NCBI GenBank assembly: GCA_022560025.1
Contig: JAFISE010000001.1
Coordinates: 1 to 64,000, forward strand
Reading direction: 5' to 3'
Origin: Stagonosporopsis chrysanthemi
Taxonomy: Eukaryota > Ascomycota > Dothideomycetes > Pleosporales > Didymellaceae
Length of the DNA stretch: 64,000 nt
The notes beneath the pieces are model-generated. The model saw only the letters and a program-made list of their open reading frames with translations, was not told the DNA's origin and did not search any database. Shown piece after piece: positions 11,433-22,950 of this stretch. Each line of letters begins with the position of its first letter. Position 1 is the first letter of the stretch. The translations under genes were made by a program, and so were the position numbers.

Positions 11433-14430
11433 GAGTAGCTAAGAGATAAAAAAGAAATTAGCAATATCTTTTTAACTAAGACATGCTAAACACAAGTAGT
11501 TAACTGTACAGAGACTAACTAGCCTCTAGCTTATAAAGTAATAGTTAAGAAGAAAAGTACACCTCTTGCTATTTCTAATATATATAGACAGTATATATAG
11601 ATGTTTAAAGAAGAGCTTATAGTAAAAGCCCTGCCTAAGTATAAGCTCTAAGATTATAAGATTAAGCTCTAGAAAGGAAAGCAACTAACTTTTAGGCTAA
11701 TATATTAGTTATTAAAGAAAGAACTTAATATACTGCACAAGTATATTATAAAGAACTTTAAAAAGAGATTTATTAGATAATTAGAATTATTTACAGAATA
11801 CTCTGTTCTGTTTATACTAAAGAAAGATAGTAAGCTATAACTTTGTATTAACTTTAAAAAGCTTAATAATATTATAATTAAGAATTAGTATCTCTTACCT
11901 AATATAGTAGAACTACAAGATTAATTACAAGGAGCTTAGTACTTTACTATATTAGATCTAAGAAAAGTATATAACTTTATTTATATAAAAAAAAAGTAAA
12001 GAATAAAAGACAGTATTTAAAATATAATATAGACTTTATAAGTACTTAGTTATACTATTTAGTCTAATAAACACACTAGCTATATACTAAGAGCTAATTA
12101 ACAACGTCTTTAGGGCACATCTTAACAAAATAGTAGTAGTATACCTAGACAATATCTTAGTGTATTTAAAAACACTAGAAGAGTATACACAATATATTAT
12201 AGAAGTGCTAAAATGCTTAAAAAAAGCAGACCTCTAATTAAAACCTAAGAAATGCAAGTAGTATAAAGAAGAAGTAGAATTCTTAGAGTTTATTATAGGA
12301 CAATATAGAGTAAAGATAAGCAATACTAAGATAAATATAGTAAAGAACTAGCTTACTCTAATAATAGTTAAAGAGATTTAAGAATTCCTTAGGTTTGTTA
12401 ACTTTAATAGACACTTTATTAAGAATTACTCTAAGAAGGCCTTGCTACTTATAAAGCTTATATAAAAGGACATACTCTTTAAGTAGAAAAAAAAATAAGA
12501 TAATATATTTAAGTTACTATAATAGGTATATATTAACTTCTTAATACTAATTATATTTAAAAGTAATAAGCTTATATAAATAGAAACAGATACCTTAGAT
12601 TTAGTATTAAAAGTATATATTATACAAGAAAAAAATAGATAATAGCACCTAATTACTTATTACTTATATAAGTTCTTAGGACTAGAATAATAATACAATG
12701 TGCACAACAAAGAACTATTAGCAATTGTCTTAGCTCTAGAATATTAGTAAGTATATATAGAAAGCTGTTTAGAACTTACAATCTATATAGATTATAAGAA
12801 CTTAGTATACTTTACTACTACTAAAGTTTTAAACAAGTAATAAGTAAGATAGTTAGAAATACTAAGACAGTATAAGTTTAAGATACTGTATACTTTAAGC
12901 AAAGACAATAGCAAAGTAGACACTCTTAGCTAAAGACACAACCTTGTAGGCAAAAAAACAATTAATAAAGCTGCTATTTTAAAGATTAACAATAACAGAT
13001 CTCTAAGACTATTACAGCAGCTTAACTTAATTATATAAGTTTAGAAAGAACAATATATACTAATATAAGTACTAGATAAATTATAGACAAAGATTATAGA
13101 AGATTACTATAATAACATACTTTATAGATACCTAAGAATTACACGTACTATAGAACTTATTAGATAATACTATAAGTTTCTAAATATAAAAAACAAAGTT
13201 TCTAAATATATTAAGAACTATATTGCTTGTTAATAGAATAAACACAGTATATATATAAAATATAGAGAAATATAAGCAATAAAGCTACTAATAGCACTAT
13301 AGATAAATATTACAATAGATTTTATTATATAGCTACTTATATCTAAGGACCCTATTATAGACTATAAGTATAATTTAATATTTGTAGTAGTAGATAGATT
13401 TATAAAAGCTGCTAAGTTTATACCTTTTTAATACAGCTACACTGTAAAGTAGCTTGTATAAGTGTTCTTAGACAGAATTGTTTAATACTATAGTATTTCT
13501 AAATTAATTATTAGCAATAGAGACAAGCTCTTTATATTAAACTTCTAGACAATATTCTTTGTAGAAGTAAGAACTAAGAAGAAGCTTTTAATAGCCTATT
13601 ACCTGCAAACAGACAGACAAACAAAATAAGTAAACTAAGTAATAGAGACATATCTCTAAATATACTACAACTAGCAGTAGAATAACTAGGTTTTACTCTT
13701 GCCTATAGCATAAATTATATATAATAATAAGAAATTAGAAGTAATAAGCTATATACTGTTTTTTACTAGCTATAAACAATATCTAAATCTCTTTATACAA
13801 AGTCTTAAAAGTAATATCTAAACAGAGTTAGTAATATTCTTAGTATAGAGACTAAAGAAAGTATACTAGAAATTGCTTAATAATATTGCTAAAGCTTAGT
13901 TATAAGCAATTTCTTACACAAATTAGAAAAGAAAAACAGTACCTTAGCTAAAAGAAGAAAATAAAGTGTATTTCTTTATAAAAAACTTATATATATAAAG
14001 ACTAACAAAAAAACTAGATAAAGTTAAAGTTAGACTATTTTCTATTTTAAAGCAGATTAGCCTAGTTAACTACTAACTAGACCTGCTAAAAGATACAAAG
14101 ATCTACCTAGTGTTCTATATATTGCTATAAGAACTAGCTAACTTAAGAACGCTAACTTAGAAAGACTTCTATTACTAAGCTAATAGCAATAACAAGTAAG
14201 AAGTTAAGAAAATTATAAAACATTGCAAAAAAAGTTGCAATAACAAGTACCTAGTTAAATAGTTAAGATACTTAGAGTTAGAAAGTATATAGGAGCTAAG
14301 TACAAACCTTATAAACTACTGCTAGCTAGTATAGAAGTACTATAGTTAGCTATAGACTTTTTAATAAGACTTATAGCACCTTAAGTTATTAGAGAAGTAT
14401 ATATCTTAATAGATATAGCTAGACAATTAA
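11433..14430 (+). pseudogene. pol remnant of the outer Gypsy element (RT, RNase H, integrase, chromodomain)
   Basis: The outer pol resumes after the nested element. The reverse transcriptase has LFILKKDSKLxLCINFKKLN (about 11805-11870), LQGAxYFTILDLR (about 11925-11960) and the box YLDN (near 12145, second aspartate mutated to Asn). RNase H begins near 12555 (KSNKLIxIETDTLDLVL). The integrase has ITIDFI, FVVVDRFIKAAKFIPF, LIISNRDKLF and YYLQTDRQTK blocks between about 13300 and 13640. Near 14090-14340 a KDTKIYLVFYILL block and a VKKIIKH...KYLVKxLRYLELES block form a C-terminal chromodomain. All domains carry TAG/TAA stops. Confidence 0.85.
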
Positions 14431-14911
14431 CTTCTTTAGCTAAGTCTAACTTACTTAACTTAATTATTTTATTTACTAAACCTAGCACTTTGTACTGTAT
14501 GTAATCTTTAGCCTGTTTTAGAATTTTTTTATTCTACAATAACTGTGTAATTACAGTTGCTAGCAATAACTTGCTATCTTTAACCTTCTTCCTATACTCT
14601 TTATAAGTATAATCTAGTAACTCCTAAGATATGTTTATATATAGCTTGCTTACCTTAGTACACTTAGTATACTTTATTTAATTTAGAGTGTTTAGTATAA
14701 TATAGCACTTGTAGCCTTTAAAGAAACAACAGTTATAAAGAACTTTAGACAGTATATTAGCTTATTAAATCTCTAAGCTAAGTTAAAGGTTATAAATATA
14801 AGAAGATATCTTAACTTACTAGATTACTAGATAAAGAGAAGCTTTAGCTTTATATAAACCTAGTTACTTGTTATATAGTTTAAAGACAAACTAGATAAAA
14901 GAAAAAAGTAG
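14431..14911 (+). other. 3' untranslated part and polypurine tract of the outer Gypsy element
   Basis: AT-rich sequence between the chromodomain and the right LTR with no domain I can recognise. It ends in an A/G-rich run (about 14888-14911) directly before the LTR, the expected place of the polypurine tract. Confidence 0.5.
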
Positions 14912-15410
14912 TATTATAATCCTGTAAAGGATACAGCACAGTGTAATAAGTAACTAACTAGAATTCTAATAAGAGCTAGAAATTAAAGCATAGGACAAAG
15001 TAATTACAAGTTATATAACTTGCTTATTAATAAGTACATATAGACTATTACTTGTTAATAAGTATAATATAATTCTGCTTGTTAACAAGCAACTATAACT
15101 ATATCTTATTAGACTAACTCTAGTTGCTTATTAACAAGCATCTTATAGTTATAGTATATAGTATAGTAAGAATGCAAACTCTTATAGTTTGTATTTAACC
15201 TAAGTAATAATCTAAGTTATTAGATCTTAACTTTAATCTTTAAGCTAGACAGTCTACTCTATACTACTTATTATTACCTTTGCTTTTAAAACAGATAGAT
15301 AGTATCTATACTTCTTACTATAATTCTCTTTTAGCTTCTTGTTACTATATTTTTCCTTAAGAACTAATTAATAAGTGCTTATAAGCTTTGCTTAAAGTAC
15401 AACCTTAATA
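14912..15410 (+). repeat. 3' LTR of the outer Gypsy element
   Basis: It has the same length (499 nt) and order as 941-1439. It starts TATTATAATCC and ends ACCTTAATA. The sequence immediately after it belongs to an inverted, related Gypsy fragment rather than to the pogo element found before the left LTR. Confidence 0.88.
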
Positions 15411-18400
15411 CTCTTCTAGTCTTAAGAACTTATATAAGTAATAAGTAATTAAGTACTATTATCTATTCTTTTCTTGCGTAATATATACTCTTAGTACTAA
15501 ATCTAAGGTATTTATTTCTATTTATATAAGCTTATTGCTTTTAAATATAATTAGTATTAAAGAGTTAATATACACCTATTACAGAGACTTAAATATATTA
15601 TCTTGTTTTTTTCTTTATTTAAAGAGTATATTCTTTTATATAAGCTTTATAAGTAGCAAGGCCTTCTTAGAGTAATCTTTAATAAAGTGTCTATTAAAGT
15701 TAATAAACCTAAGAAATTTTTAAATCTCTTTAACTATTATTAGAGTAAGCTAGTTCTTTACTATGTCTATCTTAGTATTGCTTATCTTTACTCTATATTG
15801 TCTTATAACAAACTCTAAGAATTCTACTTTTTTTTATACTATTTATACTTCTTAGGTTTTAATTAGAAGTCTGCTTACTTTAAGTATTCTAGCACTTTAG
15901 TAATATATTGTATGTACTCTTCTAGTGTCTTTAAGTATACTAAGATATTATCTAGGTATACTACTACTATTCTATTAAGGTGTGCTCTAAGAACGTTATT
16001 AATTAACTTTTAGCACGTAGCTAGTATATTTATTAGACTAAACAGTATAACTAGGTACTTATAAAGTCTGTATTATGTCCTAAATACTGTCTTTTATTCT
16101 TTACCTTTCTTTATATAGATAGAGTTATATACTCTTTTTAAATCTAATATAGTAAAGTACTAAGCTCCTTGTAATTAATTCTACAACTCTATAATATTAG
16201 GTAAAAGGTATTAATTCTTAATTATAATATTGTTAAGCTTCTTAAAGTTAATATAAGGTTGCAGCTTGCTATCTTTTTTAAAGATAAATTTAATAGAGTA
16301 CTCTGTAGGTAATTCTAATTGTTTAATAAATCTTTTTTTAAGGTTCTCTTTAATATATTTATATAATATATTAAGTTTCTTTTCTAATAACTAGTATAGT
16401 AGCCTAAAAGTTAGTTACTTTCTTTCTTAGAGCTTAATCTTGTAATCCTAGAGCTTATACTTAGGCAGAGCTTTTGCTATAAGCTCTTCTTTAAACATCT
16501 GTGTGTACTGTCTATATATGTTAGAGATAGTAAGAAGTACACTTTTCTCTTTAACTATTACTTTGTAAGCTAGGAGCTAGTTAGTCTCTGTATAGTTAAC
16601 TACTTTATTTTAGCACGTCTTAGTTAAAGAGATATTACTAATCTTCTTCTTATCTACTAGCTATATTGCAGGCTGCGCAGGATCTAGCTATGTTGTACTG
16701 CAGTTACAGCGCTTTAACAAAAGCTTATTGCACTTTTAATCTATTAATAGATTATACTTTTATAACTAAGGCAATCTTAATATAATATTATAGGCAGCTG
16801 TTTCTAGAACGTCTAGAGTTATCTGCTTATAGTAGTCTTCTATTTTAAGAGGTTGTAGTATTACTTTATAGGTTACTACTAATTCTCTTAGTATTAGTTC
16901 TTTGTTAGCAACTTATAAAGAGTATAGTTCTTGTTTTTTTTACTTAGTTATGCTTGCATAATTAATAGCATATTAAGATACGTAGTTTCCTTATACTCCT
17001 AAGTCTACTATTACTGTTATCTGTCTGCTATTTAGCACAACAGAGATCTAGATAAAGAAAGAGATATTAAGAGCATTGTTGTATTAATCTCTAAGCTCTT
17101 ATAAATTATTAATATAGTATATTCTTTAATACTGCCTTTTATAGTATTTAGTTGTACGTCTAAAAAGAACTTATTATATATAGCAAAGCTATAAACTTCT
17201 TTTAGGCTAAAATATATTATATATTTAAGATTAAGGTATTTAGCCTAATTATTGCTATTACATTCTTTGTTATATACTAAGTGTATTATAAAGATTTTAT
17301 TAATATTTACAGCACTAAGAAAGTAATATATATAGTATTTATCTTAAAAGTACTCTGTATATCTTGTTTATAGATATTTAAACTATAGTTAGCAATATCT
17401 GTCTTTTTTTATTAGAAACTATTTTACTTTCAGCTTTTCTTTCTTATAAGCTTTATAGTAGTTATAGTAGCAGTATACTTATAGTAACTAGTAGTACTTT
17501 TTGTTTTGTATATCTTAAAAGACCTTCTTAGTAGTGCCTAATAGTGTTAGCGCAAGTCTTCTATTTATAGTACAAGCAAGCTTATAGTATAGTAAATAAG
17601 CTAGTTATTCTTAAAACTTGTTTTTTTCTTATACATTCTATATAAGCTTATGCTACTTAGTGTCTGTTTGCTGTAAGTGTTATAGCTATTTCTTAAAGTT
17701 CTAGAGTACCTTTAAGTCTTTCTTAAGATAGTTCTTAGCTCTTATAATATTGCTTAGGTGTTAGTACTATTTTATCTTGTCTTTATATATACTGTGCTCT
17801 GTTTCTTCTATATTATTTTCTATAAAGTTGCTATGTTCTTTTGCTTATTAAACAATATAAGAGCAGAGTATAGATAGTAATTTCTTATAAGGCGTAAGAG
17901 CTTTACTATATATATTATAATAGTTTTTATTAAGAGTAATATACTCTTTGTCTCTAGATTCTAATTGTTTAGAATCTTCTATAAGGCGCCCTAGATCTTT
18001 AGTAAGTACTTTCTACTTACTATTATTAGTATTATTACTAGTAAGTATATTAAGTTACTATATTACTTTGTTCTTACTTTAGCAGTCTCTAGTAAAGTAT
18101 TCTACTTTGCTATATATATAACAAGTAACTAAAGTCTTGTTTTTTTCTTAACTACTTTTGTCCTTTTTATTCTACTTCTTAGGCCTTTTATTAAGATTAG
18201 AGAGGTCTATTACCTTTTAGCTGTAAAAACTACTATTAGTACTGTTATAAACTCTTTATAAAGTATTAAATATATAATATCTACTTTGTTATCTATAATA
18301 GTTATTATTTCTCTATTAGTTTTATAGTTAAGTTAGTAGTACTTAAAGAGCTTATAAACGCAAGTTATTCTTAAGTTCTTTTACAAGCTTAAAGAGACGT

Positions 18401-19567
18401 ACGTTAATTTTAGTTACTTTAGTAGCTAGTTGTTCTATAGTATTAATTACTACACTAGAGCGTATAAGTTCTTCTTTAACTCTTAGCTTAAAGCTCTAGT
18501 AGAACAGTGTTATAAGTATAGTGTTGTTAAATCTAGTTAACGTAGCAAGTTGCTAAAACTCTCCTACGTAGTCTGCAACTAAAGTAGTTTACTAAAGACG
18601 CTAGATATTATATTAAGCTATTGTAAGTTTATTAGATATTCTAAACACAGGTTAGATCTATTCTTTAAACAAGTTAAAGTCTTCTATCTACTTATTAATA
18701 TTAGTAGAATCTTTAGCACTGTAGTAACAGTAAAAGAATAGCTTTATCTATGCAAGAGCTCTGCTACTTATATAGCTAATAACTAAAAAGATATATTAGT
18801 CTTTTAGTACTTTATTACCTTAGAATATAAAGTAGAGGTTTTATTATATAAGCTAATCTTCTAACTTAGTATAACTACCTTTGTAAAAGTTAGGCTTAGC
18901 AATATTTATATTGTTAAAAAGAGCTAGAGTGCTATCTATATCTATATTATTGTAGTTAGAGTTAGATAAGCAAGAGCTACTAAGAGTAGTATAAGTTCTT
19001 AAGGTAGTAGATATCTTGTAAGTGTTTAATATATTAAGGTTATACTTTAAGCAAAGCTTATAAGCACTTATTAATTAGTTCTTAGAGATAAATACAGTAA
19101 TAAGAGGTTTATAGAGCTAGTAGTAAAGAGTATAGATACAATCTATCTGTCTTAAAAGCTAAGAGTAATAATAAGTAGTATAGAGTAGACTATCTAGCTT
19201 AAAGGTTAGGTTATAATCTAATAACAAAGATTATTACTTAGGTTAAATACAAACTGTAAGAGTTTGCATTCTTATTATACTATATACTCTAACTATAAAA
19301 TGCTTGTTAATAAGTAACTAAAGTTAGTTTAATAAAAGATAGCTTTAAGTACTTGTTAACAAGCAGAATTATACTATACTTATTAATAAGTATTAGTCTA
19401 TATATACTTGTTAATAAGCACTAGTCTGTATATACTTGTTAATAAGCAAGTTATATAACCTGTAATTACTTATAATTTCTTTATCTTGTGCTCTAATCTC
19501 TAGTTACTATTAGGGTTCTAGTTAGTTACTTATTACACTGTACTGCATCCTTTGCAGAATTATAACA
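15411..19567 (-). mobile_element. Inverted, truncated relative of the outer Gypsy element
   Basis: Read on the minus strand this fragment has a 5' LTR (19032-19567), a gag with a degraded CCHC-type knuckle (near 18050-18110, block TCYIYSKVEYFTRDC), a protease region, and a reverse transcriptase (near 16150-16350, block KKRFIKQLELPTEYS...FKKDSKLQ). It stops at 15411 inside the RNase H domain, at a point homologous to about 12685 of the outer element. Integrase, chromodomain and 3' LTR are absent from the window. Stops are TAG/TAA as in its relatives. The abrupt junction with the outer LTR marks a breakpoint. Confidence 0.82.
19032..19567 (-). repeat. 5' LTR of the inverted Gypsy fragment, with internal repeat expansion
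   Basis: It is homologous to the two 499-nt LTRs in inverted orientation but is 536 nt long. The extra length is largely explained by a repeated block (about 19375-19455) in which ACTTGTTAATAAGCA/TTA followed by CTAGTCTRTATAT occurs in tandem. The start (minus strand TGTTATAATTCTGCAAAGG) keeps a canonical TG. Confidence 0.82.
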
Positions 19568-20200
19568 ATAAGTCTTAGTTAATATTGCCTACTAAACACT
19601 CTTAATTATATAATTTTGTACTGCTTTTATTAATAAGTGTGTAATAACTTTTTAAAGAAGGCAAAGCCTAATAGAATATAGAGTAATAGAATGCTCTATA
19701 GAAATTAAAAGAGTATTAATAACAATATAGCTTTAGTATAACTATTTAATATATAAGAAATCTATTAAGGTTGCCTAAGTTTTGTTTATAACTTTTAGTA
19801 CTACCTAATAAAGTAGTAAACACTCTTGTAACTAGTCTAACTAAGTTTACTACTATTACTATGCTCTTAGCTAATACTTTCTACTTTTTAATAAAAAAAC
19901 TACAAAACAAGTTCTTTATAACTAATCTATATAAGATAAATTATATTATAGAAGAAAAGTATAACTAAGACAACTTTAATAACGCTTAACTAATCTAGAA
20001 ACACTTACTAGCTTAATTGTAAGAACAAGCCTAGTTCTTTAAGCCTACCTTATACTACCTAACAACTACCTAACTTAGATCTGTCTTTTAACTGCTTCTT
20101 AGTACAGTCTTCTCTAAGCTCTTAGGTATAAGAAGAGAAGTCTCTACAGAGTTTAGATAGATAGTTTTAAAGTATCCTTTCGTACAAGACCTATAGGAAT
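19568..20200. other. AT-rich RIP-affected sequence, unassigned
   Basis: This is the last stretch of the AT-rich block. A plus frame from about 19840 to 20170 is long for such DNA and is interrupted only by TAG/TAA, so it may be a remnant of a coding element, but no motif was recognised. Base composition returns to normal at about 20,180-20,220. Confidence 0.4.
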
Positions 20201-20522
20201 AGAGATCTAGTCCTGCAGTTTATCCCAGTGCTTCCATACACCTCGTAGCAGATACCTATGCGATTCGGACCCCTCTAGCATCCTGTGTCGTTACAGTAGA
20301 GCTTGTGTAGATTCAAATTAGCTTCTGCACGCGACGTGACTACGCGTTAGTGATAGCAGGATAAAGTTGTGCGGCAAATATTGTACTTTTTTGCAATTGC
20401 CTGGTATAAAAGTTAACCTTCTGCATCTGCTGCATCTGCCTCTGCAAGTACTTCTTCAAGCGATATTGTGGCGTAGAGATATTGTGTGGAGGAGTATAGT
20501 ATATTTTCGGTGGGGGTGTGCA

Positions 20523-20844
20523 CGGCTTGAAGGTGTGCACGGCGTGCACGGATACTGTAAATGTCTGAGCGCATGATTGGTAAGGAACATTAAGGTAGAG
20601 CCGCGACGGCAGGATCCATAGCAACGTGCTATTGCGCATTTCATGAGGGTGCGGCCGTCGTTGCAGATCGATTGCGAGATGCGGACAGACGAATCTACCA
20701 TACTCGGCCAAGGCGGATTGGAGCTGTCAAGGGTGTGCAAAGGTATGATGGGGTTCTTAGTAAGAAAGCGGGACTCTGCTAAGCGAACGGTGATTGGGAC
20801 CACAAAATACAGTGTCCGTGCACGCCGTGCATACCTTCGGGCCG
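20523..20844. repeat. Segment bounded by a 31-37 nt inverted repeat
   Basis: The 31 nt at 20529-20559 and the reverse complement of 20808-20838 match at 29 positions; both mismatches are transitions. The similarity extends weakly 6 nt outward on each side. Each arm contains GTGCACGGCGTGCAC-like direct and palindromic GTGCAC units. The 250 nt between the arms has no coding sign. It may be a small inverted-repeat transposon or a hairpin-forming sequence. No target-site duplication was found. Confidence 0.6.
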
Positions 20845-20980
20845 AGCGGAGTCCATCTGCAGCTGCGCGACATTAAAAGTAATCGTTGTTCACACTTCAA
20901 CTTCCACAAAGGCCGTCTTCACAAGACCTTCGCCTCTAGTGCTATGCGCTTAGAAAGGATCTACAACGCCAGCCCTACAA

Positions 20981-21569
20981 ATGTCGTCCCCTCATTTTGA
21001 GGATGTTAAGGAGCATCTTCGCACGAACCTAGACAAGAAGTGGGGATATGTCATCTATCGTTGTACATACGGCAATGATGAAGCTTGGGATCGTATGATG
21101 AGTAGGTTAAAGATGCAGTCGCAGCTTAATCTCAAAAATCACGATGCGGAGGACTTATACCCTCGCATTGACTGGGCGGTCCAAGAGAATCCCTTATGGG
21201 ATGGGGCGAAACCAGCTTTTGTTAAAGAGTAAGGATATATCGCCTCCCCTTACGTATTCTGTTCTGATTCTATATAGACAGTTCGTCGCGTGGACGAAGA
21301 CAGAATTTCCCAACAGCGATGGGGGTCCAAGGATGTTTGGATGTATCATGATCGACAAACAGAGCTTAGATACACTAGAAGATGAGCGAGCGCCGCCGGA
21401 GGATGATTTTGACTTAGATGGTCGTACTTGGGTGTGGATGATCTCTAGTTATACGGGCGAGCGGACTACTCGAGTAGGTGTAAGCTATATCATGCCGCGC
21501 ACATGGCTGCTTCTGGATGTCAGGGGCTGGAGCGCAATATGGAATGATGGACTATTTGTTACACCATAA
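20981..21569 (+). CDS. Conserved hypothetical fungal protein, two exons
   Basis: Exon 1 is 20981-21228 and exon 2 is 21278-21569, joined across a 49-nt intron (GTAAGG donor, TATATAG acceptor). This gives 179 residues. Splicing removes the in-frame stop right after codon 83 and continues the same fold. The N-terminal block KWGYVIYRCTYGNDEAWDR, the later IDWAVQE and the DFDLDGR segment resemble a family of small fungal proteins of unknown function as I recall it. There is no signal peptide or membrane segment. The gene is intact and of ordinary composition only about 800 nt from the RIP-degraded block, so it has escaped RIP leakage. No function can be inferred. Confidence 0.72.
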
Positions 21570-22906
21570 ACTCCTGTCCCACTGCCTGTTTTGAGGGGTT
21601 TCCATGGCTGGTTCAAGTGTTTTGAAAGAACCTTTGCACAAACTGTGCAGGCAGTTAGACTCGCTCCTATGAATACATTGCCTTCACTCTTATATAACAG
21701 TATAAAAGCATTTAGTTTCTCAAGCCATTACATACTTCCCATTGGCGAGTTGGTTGTAAAGGCGAGCCGGTGACCTCTACCAAGCACACGCCCAAACTCT
21801 CCTGTTGTGGCCCACAACAACCCACTTTGGCACTATCTGGTATGATATAGCAAAAGATGTCATTTAGAGACTATTTTTACTTCTTTCCTACGCGTTAACG
21901 TTTTATCTCTGGGCTCATCACACTATCATAGCGCCTTTGGGTTTGCTTACTCCTCTTGTTAAAATCCGGCTCTGTCAACCGTCCCTTGCAAGCTAAAAAT
22001 TAACCAAAGCTCAATTGTACAGTGATTTGATGGCCGTAGTAGTACTGATTGCTATTATCAGGTCCCAGGTAGCGTATAGCCAGCCCTGAATTGAGCAGAT
22101 CCCCCATTCCTGTTCGTAAGCCTTCTATCTAGTACCTTGATGGTGCGGCACTCCTGTTGAACTAACTGCGAAAAGATGTCTCCGTATAACTTCTAGCGTT
22201 TTTCTGGTGGTGCGGAACTCCTTCTCGTTCTTCATGCCTCTGATGACTTTTTGTGTTGTGACCATCGTGTACACATGCTTCATGTGCCGACTCTTGTCTG
22301 TCTAGTCTAGCGTAGCTTTTGTTAAATCGAACGGAGATTCAAAGGAATACTCGTATCACGGCAAGGGAGACGCACCACCGCCAGTAAGGCTAGATTTTTC
22401 TGGGAGGCCAACCTTTGTCTTGAGAACCAGGTCTCTGTCATTGTACACGGTAGCTAATTGTGGTATTTAGCTCTGAATTTCCACTTTGGAGTTCTGGGTT
22501 TTCGGGGCGCATATTTGCATGGCACGGTTGTGGCTTGCGGTTTCCATGCGTTCATGTTGGTCTGCATACCCTCCTACTGTGTAACTTCAATCTCAAGCAA
22601 AAACACAATCTAACTTCTTCTTTCCCTCAAGCTGTCTACATCCAAATTGAAAATCTGCTCACTGCTTGCATAAGGCAAGTGTGCTAATCAATGAAGAGCA
22701 ATGGGAATGGTAGAATCGTAGTTCTGATAGAATAAATGAGACCCTTTGCCGTTTCCTCTAGTATTGTCACCCATATTTTGGAAGCGGGCATATGAGCGTT
22801 GATAGCCCCGAGAAATAGGGAATCGGATCCTTCTAATTTTTCCGCAAAGAAGGGGAGCAAACCATACCTTAACCCATTCTTCCTCACATGAGCCGGGACC
22901 CTTGCT
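21570..22906. other. Intergenic stretch, nothing recognised
   Basis: About 1.3 kb of balanced composition. Only short frames occur (75 codons or fewer) on either strand, without family motifs or consistent splice signals. No repeat element was recognised. Confidence 0.5.
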
Positions 22907-22950
22907 ATCACATCACAGCTCTCGTTCGATCACATCACAACTCTCGTTCC
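22907..22950. repeat. Two tandem copies of a 22-nt unit
   Basis: ATCACATCACAGCTCTCGTTCG at 22907-22928 is followed directly by a copy at 22929-22950 differing at two positions. On the minus strand it lies at and beyond the end of the zinc-finger-like frame. Confidence 0.85.

Larger units (their letters stand above)
941..15410 (+). mobile_element. Outer Ty3/Gypsy chromovirus, RIP-degraded, split by a nested element
   Basis: Two direct repeats of the same length (941-1439 and 14912-15410, 499 nt each) bound plus-strand gag, protease, reverse transcriptase, RNase H, integrase and chromodomain remnants, in that Ty3/Gypsy order. A purine-rich tract (about 14888-14911) precedes the right LTR, as expected for a polypurine tract. 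Removing the nested element (3966-11432) leaves about 7.0 kb, normal for a chromovirus. Stops are TAG/TAA throughout, consistent with RIP. No matching target-site duplication is visible: the 5 nt before 941 (ACCTT) and after 15410 (CTCTT) differ by a transversion, and the flanks belong to different elements. A rearrangement after insertion is therefore likely. Confidence 0.9.

Noticed and set aside
20340..20876. Several overlapping frames of 69-123 codons near the inverted repeat
   Set aside because: All frames are mutually overlapping and run through the inverted repeat; none has coding features.
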